DNA from: Molanna angustata
Lineage: Eukaryota; Arthropoda; Insecta; Trichoptera; Molannidae
NCBI GenBank assembly: GCA_963576475.1
Contig: OY754981.1
Span: 19,372,570-19,436,569, forward strand
Reading direction: 5' to 3'
Length of the DNA stretch: 64,000 bases
A model generated the notes under the pieces. That model saw only the letters and a program-made list of their open reading frames with translations. It was not told where the DNA came from and made no database searches. Within the stretch, counting starts at the first letter, position 1. Each line of letters begins with the position of its first letter. Of this stretch, positions 57,600 through 64,000 are shown one piece after another. The translations under genes and the position numbers were made by a program.

Positions 57600-57780
57600 G
57601 TAGTTTACTGGACAGGTTCATCACCCATTATGAATGTTGCCTTTTTATAGGTGAGACGAGACTGGTATATGGAGATACACGCATGTATTGTTATTCTTTA
57701 TTTAAGGTAATGCACACCTGTCGCTGGTTCGCCCACATTGTGTGATATACTGTGATGATATATATGTGTATGTAATTTGT
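57600..57780 (+). repeat. Dispersed repeat, copy 2 of 2
   Basis: TTCATCACCCATTATGAATG, GGAGATACACGCATGTATTG, GGTAATGCACACCTGTCGCT and GGTTCGCCCACATTGTG correspond to 44425-44590. Confidence 0.75.
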
Positions 57781-58054
57781 TATCTCATTGAAATCATCGC
57801 TGTATCAAAATTACCTTCAGCAGTTCCCATATATCTCTGTATAGGTAGTGTAGAGTCAAATATTAGCAGCAGTTTTTTAAATAAAAAAATTGACCAAAAT
57901 ATATGATATAGGAGATCGTCGTAGCATTTAGTAACTTGTATTTTTCTTACAGGATTGATAGTTCTAATAAACTGCAATAGCATAAAAAATTACGTTGTTT
58001 TTCATGGAAATCACGGAGTATGTCTCAGATCTACTGAACATATAGATATAGTTT

Positions 58055-58150
58055 CCGTCAAACTTCTTGAACCTTTTCGTCCTGGTACATAGGTATACCA
58101 ACCTAGCAAAAAGACACAAATTTGCAATCTGCGCGTGCACGTGACTGCCT
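58055..58150. repeat. Decayed relative of the 127-bp MITE
   Basis: CGTCAAACTTCTTGAACCTT, then ACCAACCTAGCAAAAAGACA and CAAATTTGCAATCTGCGCGT, parallels 8484-8610. The right end is lost. Confidence 0.5.
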
Positions 58151-59387
58151 CAATTGCTTTACATACCACACTATTATAATCCACGCAACTGATGTTAAAA
58201 GCTCTTTTCTAGTAGATACAATAAGAGACTTATGGAATAACTAGCTATGATGTTACCTCGTCTCAACTTTTTTTTTAATATAAAATCGATTACTCACAAT
58301 ATTATTCGTCCATGCCAGCCGGCGATTTACGATTTGTAAAGAGCATTTTGTTGTATTCAAATCTGGACGCGCGAGATTTAGTTATGGTAGAAAAATTTTA
58401 ATGTCTTCTTTTATAAAAGCAACTCTTAAACAATGCAGTCAGTCGGGTATTCTTTAACACAATTCATTTTTGGAAATGTTCAACAATGAATTCAATTTTA
58501 CGGTTTACCCGAATCGCTGTCCGATGATGCAGAACGATTTATTATAAAGAATAATAATAATTCTGCAATGCGAAGAGGTCATTTTAACCACCGTCCGATT
58601 GAAATAAACATTTATTTATCCAAAAAATAATCAAAAAAGACCGTGTATCGATAATAACATTTAATGTATTGACTCCACTTTTATTGGCGTTGTTTCAGAC
58701 TTAAGTACATATCAAGGGCGTACCTAGAACCTTCGGACTAGGCAAACCCTGAACGAAAATTGGTAAATGTGGAAAATTTAATGTTTTTTTAGTATCGTTG
58801 TTCAATTGAGTGGCCATGAAAATAGGTATTTTAAAATCACATACCAAAATAATATTTATATTTGTGGCCCTATCAAGCATCGTATCGACATACGGTTCAA
58901 TTTTTAAATTTCGTTGTATGTTAATTATTAGGTCTTGAATTTCTTAACATAATATTCATAGGCAAGCTAAGATTTTCGGCTTCTATGAGCAATTCCGCTA
59001 CTGCGGGAAACACTTGTGTACTTCTTATCATATATCTATTTTATGCATATTTATCTTAAAATTTAATCTTTTCCTGTCATGAATTATTTGATTACTAATA
59101 TTTAGGTCTTGTTATTGATCTTGGTCTTGATCTTCCATTCATATTTGTGATCTTAGTATAGCATACTCTGTAGTATTTTGAACATGGTCTTAAATAATCT
59201 GTGTCTTAGTATGTATACATAAAAATATTTAAAAAACATTTATTTTCCTTTAAAAAGTCAGTAATTATATTGTTACTCCATAAAAGACATCAATTCGTAA
59301 TAAACTATCGAAGTTTTGTATTTAAATACTTACTTTTGATTTTTGCAAGTCATGGCAGGCATAAGAGCATGTATGGCTAGCACGCCT

Positions 59388-59492
59388 CTTTATTTTTTTA
59401 TTTATCTTTTTGTACATAATATAACTAAAAATATATTGCACACTATTTTTCATGAGCTTATTGCCATGATTCGACTGCCACAAATTTATTTT
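59388..59492 (-). repeat. LINE 3' end fragment just before trh exon D
   Basis: Minus reading: GGCAATAAGC, then GTGTGCAATATATTTTTAGT, ATGTACAAAAAGATAAATAA. Same family as 3225-3335. It ends about 35 bases from the exon D acceptor AG. Confidence 0.6.
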
Positions 59493-59527
59493 AGGTAAGT
59501 AAAATAATTTTGTTATTTCTCTTGCAG

Positions 59528-59652
59528 TGTCAGCTCAGATGACCTTGGCTGGAAGCAGTTCCCTCTATAGAGGGATGGACCGAGCCTTCTGTGTGAGGAT
59601 GAAGTCGACCCTCACTAAACGCGGCTGCCATTTCAAGTCCTCTGGATATCGG
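59528..59652 (+). CDS. trh: Trachealess exon D: end of PAS-A
   Basis: 125 nt. With the single G left by exon C it makes 42 codons: VSAQMTLAGSSSLYRGMDRA, then FCVRMKSTLTKRGCHFKSSG-YR. 'DRAFCVRMKSTLTKRGCHFKSSGYR' is one of the most conserved blocks of the Trh/NPAS1/NPAS3 group and closes PAS-A. Acceptor TCTCTTGCAG (59526-59527); donor CGG|GTAAAT (59653), phase 0. A second donor, CGG|GTAATA, lies exactly 12 bases downstream and would add four in-frame codons (VNYR). Codons are GC-rich. The next exon (PAS-B side) was not found before 64000. Confidence 0.97.
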
Positions 59653-60204
59653 GTAAATTACCGGGTAATACATCCGGGTACCTACAACAAACAGACACAA
59701 GCAAATAAAAACAATATATTACTAAATGAAAAAAAGTATTTAACCATTAACTAGTGTCCTTAATTTCTTTGCTTAACTTCTATAACGAGAGTCAAATAGA
59801 ACCATGTATTTGAAAATGGTCATAAAAAACGGACTTTTAAAGGTATTTCAATCATGATTCATAATTTCATTTTATAAAGAGTACCTACTTTGCCAAAATA
59901 ATGTAAAGGAACTTACAATTCTGTATCTTAATGACACTTACAAAATCAGCTTTTGAAAAAACAATGTACCGGACTTTTAAAATTCAACCTGTGTCCGTCG
60001 GACCCTCGACTACCGCCAAGGGTTAAAATATTTCAAATATTTAAATGTCGATTCTACGAAGGGTTAAAATTATCGAGTGTAGCGAAAATGTTTAAAAACT
60101 AACTCGCCATAAAGTTTAATAGAGATATTTGCTGTCAATTGATTTTTCAAGCTACATTTTTTTTTACCAACCTATTGCTTCTCGGACAGCAAACAGGTAC
60201 TAAT

Positions 60205-60410
60205 AATGCATGTCAAATATCAATTTAACACGCACCCAATAACAAGTTACCATATTTTGGAGACTTATGATACGTATCGTTTCATAGATCCAGGCTGAAA
60301 ACTCAATAATTGGAAACTGTGTCTCCACCGGAAATCTAACCCGGGACGTTTGGCTCAAAAGTCAGATATTTAAACAACTGAACCAAGAAAATCGACATTA
60401 GCAATAGGTT
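60205..60410 (-). mobile_element. tRNA-derived SINE, family 1, minus copy
   Basis: Reverse complement: TTGGTTCAGTTGTTTAAATA (box A-like), CGGGTTAGATTTCCGGTGGA (box B, decayed), CAGTTTCCAATTATTGAG, AGTCTCCAAAATATGGTAAC and TTGTTATTGGGTGCGTGTTA. Same body as 14352-14545. Confidence 0.85.
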
Positions 60411-62659
60411 GACTCAATGTCATAAACTCATCAATATAAAATATTGTTTTTATTTGTTAGTGCTTGAGTAGTGCTATGAGTTGTATTTTTATTTTTATAA
60501 TTCTCTTTAATTATGTCTTAAAAAAAATAGTATTTATTCATATAATACTAACCCAAATGCTAGATTCTAATAGTCATTCAAATATAATAAATAATAATGT
60601 AGAAAATTCGCTGGAATTTCACTGGAATCGTGACATAGAGCTGTCAGCGTTATCGTGGTTTCGTGATGTTATGACAAAGAAAACTTTTTAAACGTAAATA
60701 TATACCCATAGAAAACTATATATTTCTTTTCTTAATACTATTTAACAAAGGCAATACGACCATTCAAGGACGACATAAGAATTTTCTTTAAAAACAAAAC
60801 AAAAAACAGTAAAAATAGCAAACGTATTTGTTTTCTTCGTAGGTATACAATAATGTGAAAGGCTACGCCATCGACCTTTATTTTGACGTATGGATTTAGT
60901 ATTTAGTTAGTGATGTCTCCGCAACGCAATTTGTAACTTAATTATATTATTTTGGTACTCCAGTGAGGTTAGGAGTATGTACCTATTTAGTTACCTTTGG
61001 GCCTAGCAGTCCTTCATATAATGTTATATAGGTACTTAAACGCGGTATATTGTGTATAGGTACTACTCGTTGTTAATTCAATACAAAAGTACCTAATAGT
61101 AGCATTACCAATAGTAGGTATCTACATATATTTTATTGAAATCAAACAATGGCATATTTTTCTGTTGTCTCACGGGAGATTTTTAAGGAATCTTTTGATG
61201 TTAATGTTGATTTGTTTTCTGTCTTGTTAACGATCAACATTTACATAATAATATATTTCAATTGTTCCAAAATCAGATGGTTAATTCAAATTTCTATTGT
61301 GTTGATGAAAATCTATTCTTAACTAATGCAACATTTACGACTCGGTAACTATGAAAACGAAAATGAAATTTATTTTCAATAGATACCTATGTATGTGTTC
61401 AATATATTTCAAACAAAGGATTGATAAAAATATAAAAATTAACGTAAAAGAAAAACGAAACGGTAGCAGGTATTATTTAAACTTAATTTATAATGCAACT
61501 CACCCTCACAAGTCGCAATTATTATGACAGAAAATGGAAATTATGTTTAAAGAAAACAACAATTAAATTATATCAGTTCTATACTGTAAGAACACAATTC
61601 TCTCTCTTTGGCACTTTGTGTAGTTTTTATGTCATGTTATGTTTTTGAAAAGAATGGGTGGTGGTACAGTAGGAACATTATCTCCTTATAATTCACAGAA
61701 AACTAGTCTTAAATATCACGTCTTAATCATTTGAAGTTATTAGGCAAAACAATATTTTAAACCTGGCAACGATTATCTTCCAGTAATTTATCAAGTATAA
61801 TTCCGGTCGATTCCCGCCTTAAGGCTACCTTTTAATTGTCGAACAATATTAGTGAGGTCATTAAATTAGAGAAAGTGACTCGCTGTAATAGGAGCAAACG
61901 ACTTTTCTCCTTCCTTTGGGCGCAGTTTTCATGTGATATCGTTTAGATTCTGATCTCCGGGAACATGATCACTCCATTCTCGGATCACGAACTTTTGCCC
62001 TGAGGCACAACTGAACACACTTTCCCAACGTCTAGCTAACACTGCCATCTAACGGAGACCATCTAACTAAGGATGCTTAGCGAGATGTTTTAGGTTTTGT
62101 TCCCGGATATCTATATTCCTTAGAACAATCTGTTGTCATTGTAAAATATTCATTCCAAATCGTTATCATTGCATGATGACAATTCATTCAATTAATAGTT
62201 AATGTACCTTTATATGTTAAATATCTTTAGAAATAAATTATTTTGATGTTATCTTATAATTTAGCGCAATTCTATTTCCAGTTTTATTTGTTGTTTTTTC
62301 GGGAACATGGCATATTTACAATTTTCTATGGCAAATCAAATCATTATCTTCGAAATGTGATAAAAGAGCAAAAAAACATCAAACTTAATAATATTATTAC
62401 GAGTATTTATCCACCTAAATTGTTTGGCAATGCATGATGAGTTATCATGTAAGTATTTTTTAGTTTTTGTAATTTCTAAGTATGCTTCTATTTTTTTTTA
62501 TAAAAAGTGTGCATTGACAGACATCCAGCTTACAATTTTCATAAAAAGAAAACAACATTGGTTATTATTATGAGTGCTGGACGTCCAATTATGAATGCAC
62601 ACAACATTACAAAATTATATGAGCTCATATTCAATCACACACGTAAGCTACACAAGTAA

Positions 62660-62760
62660 GAGTTACATACATAAGAGAAAATTAGGTTACAAAAGTTAAG
62701 TAAAAAAAAAATAGTTAAGTAAAGTCTGATTTTTTTTAAAGTGCCAAAGCTCATAGGGTG
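62660..62760 (+). repeat. Left member of a ~1.1-kb-spaced inverted pair
   Basis: AGTCTGATTTTTTTTAAAGT-GCC here is inverted at about 63821-63853 (GGCACTTTAAAAAAAATCAG). The outer AAGTTAAGTAAAAAAAAAAT matches AAGTTAAGAAGTAAAAAAAA less exactly. The pair brackets the foldback at 63516-63794. Confidence 0.6.
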
Positions 62761-63515
62761 ACCATGATGTAAAAGAAAAAAAAATATTGTGGGATTTTTT
62801 TTTATCATTTCATGATATAAAACGGTTGTAACTTGCACATGCATATATTTTCAAAACCTTCAAATCTACTCATACCTATACTTACCCCCAGTACTATGCG
62901 GCTTTAATGGGTCTACATTATTAGATATTTTCTGCAAATGTTAATGGGCATCTCCTAGGAAAGTAATATTTAAACAAAATATTTGTTTGATACTTTTTAT
63001 TAGGAATATAAAAATAATACATTATGAAGTAATTCATCGTTATAACAATAAACAGTTACATATTATTTTACAAAATAATACATTATATTATACAAAATAT
63101 TTACATAATAGTTCATTGAGGCAAACACACATACATAAATAATATAACTATCTAACTAATACAAATAAATAATGGACACTTATTCTATACTAAGACGGTG
63201 ATAACACATGTTTATAATAATAATTATATATCGATATTAAACTAAAAATAAAATACATAAGTTAGATATAAAAAATCATGAATGAAAACAATTCCTTATT
63301 AAGAACACATGGTCACCATAAAAAATCAAACGTGCGCACACTTTGAGAGATAGATACGTACTGTCGGGTTTGTTGATGGTGTTGTTAAGGACACAAAATG
63401 TTGTAAACCAATCAGCAACCACGATTTTACTAATACATTTACATGCGTAAATACTATGCATGTTTTTTACTAAGTTTAGTTTGTCGATCGACAATTCTTG
63501 ATAGAACTCCATTGT

Positions 63516-63794
63516 ACGTTGATATGTTATAAAAATATAAAAATACTCGGTTAATGTTCTATTATATTTATTGGATTATTGACGCGTTTCGTGCAAAGCA
63601 CATCGTCAGAATAATTACTTATTCACTTATTATTACTTATTCACTTATTATTACTTATTCACTTATTATTCACGTCAGAATAATTACTTAGGCACTTATT
63701 CTGACGATGTGCTTTGCACGAAACGCGTCAATAATCCAATAAATATATTAGAACATTAACAAAGTATTTTTATATTTTTATAACATATCAACGT
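63516..63794. mobile_element. Foldback element with 99-bp arms and hammerhead-like cores
   Basis: The left arm (63516-63614) and right arm (63697-63794) are near-perfect inverses: ACGTTGATATGTTATAAAAA, TTAATGTTCTA, TTGGATTATTGACGCGTTTC, GTGCAAAGCACATCGTCAGA. The 82-bp loop has three TTACTTATTCACTTATTAT units. Each arm, read outward from the loop, holds TTATT-CTGACGA-T-GTGC-TTT-GCAC-GAAA-CGCGTC-AATAA, which fits a type I hammerhead with a two-base-pair stem III. No protein is encoded. Confidence 0.85.
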
Positions 63795-64000
63795 GCATGT
63801 TTTTTATTTATGTATAGAATTGGCACTTTAAAAAAAATCAGACTTCATAAGTTAAGAAGTAAAAAAAAAGTTACATAAGTTAGAGAAAAGAGAATTTGAA
63901 AATTTATAATTGAATTAAAGTTTTGCCATATCACTTTTATTTTAAACGAAAAATTACTACCGTTGAAACATATTTTTATTCATAAATGCATAGGTTTAAA

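Larger units (their letters stand above)
44119..59527 (+). other. trh: trh intron 3 (15.4 kb)
   Basis: GTAAGT donor to TCTCTTGCAG acceptor (59526-59527). Repeats are listed separately. Stretches where I see nothing beyond AT-rich DNA: 45515-46450, 46780-47340, 48190-50145, 50340-51130, 51440-52250, 52390-53145, 53310-54115, 54710-55400, 55915-56240, 56520-57600, 57785-58050 and 58155-59385. Confidence 0.85.
59653..64000 (+). other. trh: trh intron 4, partial (4.3 kb in window)
   Basis: No following exon is visible. It contains a SINE (60205-60410) and the foldback region (62660-63890). At 61860-62100 the DNA is GC-richer (CTCCGGGAACATGATCACTC, CGTCTAGCTAACACTGCCAT) without a recognised frame. 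59770-60190, 60420-61850 and 62110-62650 show nothing to me. Confidence 0.75.

Noticed and set aside
63276..63512. 78-codon minus frame beside the foldback element
   Set aside because: ATG-initiated and plausible in composition (MEFYQELSIDKLNLVKNMHS), but there is no homology I can name and no splice or promoter context. It lies between the inverted flanks, so it may be element DNA.

Overview
This is an AT-rich, intron-dominated stretch of an animal nuclear genome, almost certainly insect. The only host gene I can support is a partial trachealess (trh), a bHLH-PAS transcription factor, on the + strand. Four exons (3462-3538, 11841-11930, 43917-44118, 59528-59652) splice in phase into about 164 codons. 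They cover the linker before PAS-A, the PAS-A core, a Gly/Ser-rich loop insertion and the end of PAS-A. The bHLH exon lies upstream of base 1, or upstream of 3462 and not recognised. PAS-B and the C-terminus lie downstream of 64000. I cannot fix the species. Long introns, frequent GTAGGTACCTAC-type words, tRNA-derived SINEs and Jockey/RTE/R1-like LINE debris fit several insect orders. The familiar lepidopteran SINE words I know are absent, and Hemiptera is a plausible but unproven alternative.

Layout. 1-503: a 106-bp satellite cut by the window edge. 1170-2400: two LINE remnants. 3462-11930: trh exons A and B, with intron MITEs and a 590-bp repeat. 11931-43916: a 32-kb intron holding many LINE, SINE and MITE fragments, a 63-bp minisatellite, a CpG-rich TATA/CRE-bearing segment near 15 kb, and one apparently full-length LINE (28690-33015, minus strand) with an intact 995-residue endonuclease/reverse-transcriptase ORF and a 247-bp tandem array upstream of it. 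44119-59527: a 15-kb intron with further LINE tails, hairpin MITEs and a REL-type LINE tail pair. 59653-64000: a SINE and a 99-bp-arm foldback element carrying hammerhead-ribozyme-like cores.

How it works together. Trh protein pairs with Tango/ARNT and specifies tracheal and salivary fate in Drosophila; everything else here is intronic cargo. The points most worth checking are the covarying 3' RNA hairpins of the LINE families, the foldback hammerhead-like motif, the three hairpin MITEs that all centre on GTCACGTGAC, and a 12-nt in-frame tandem splice donor at the fourth exon. All calls are by eye; no alignment or database search was run.
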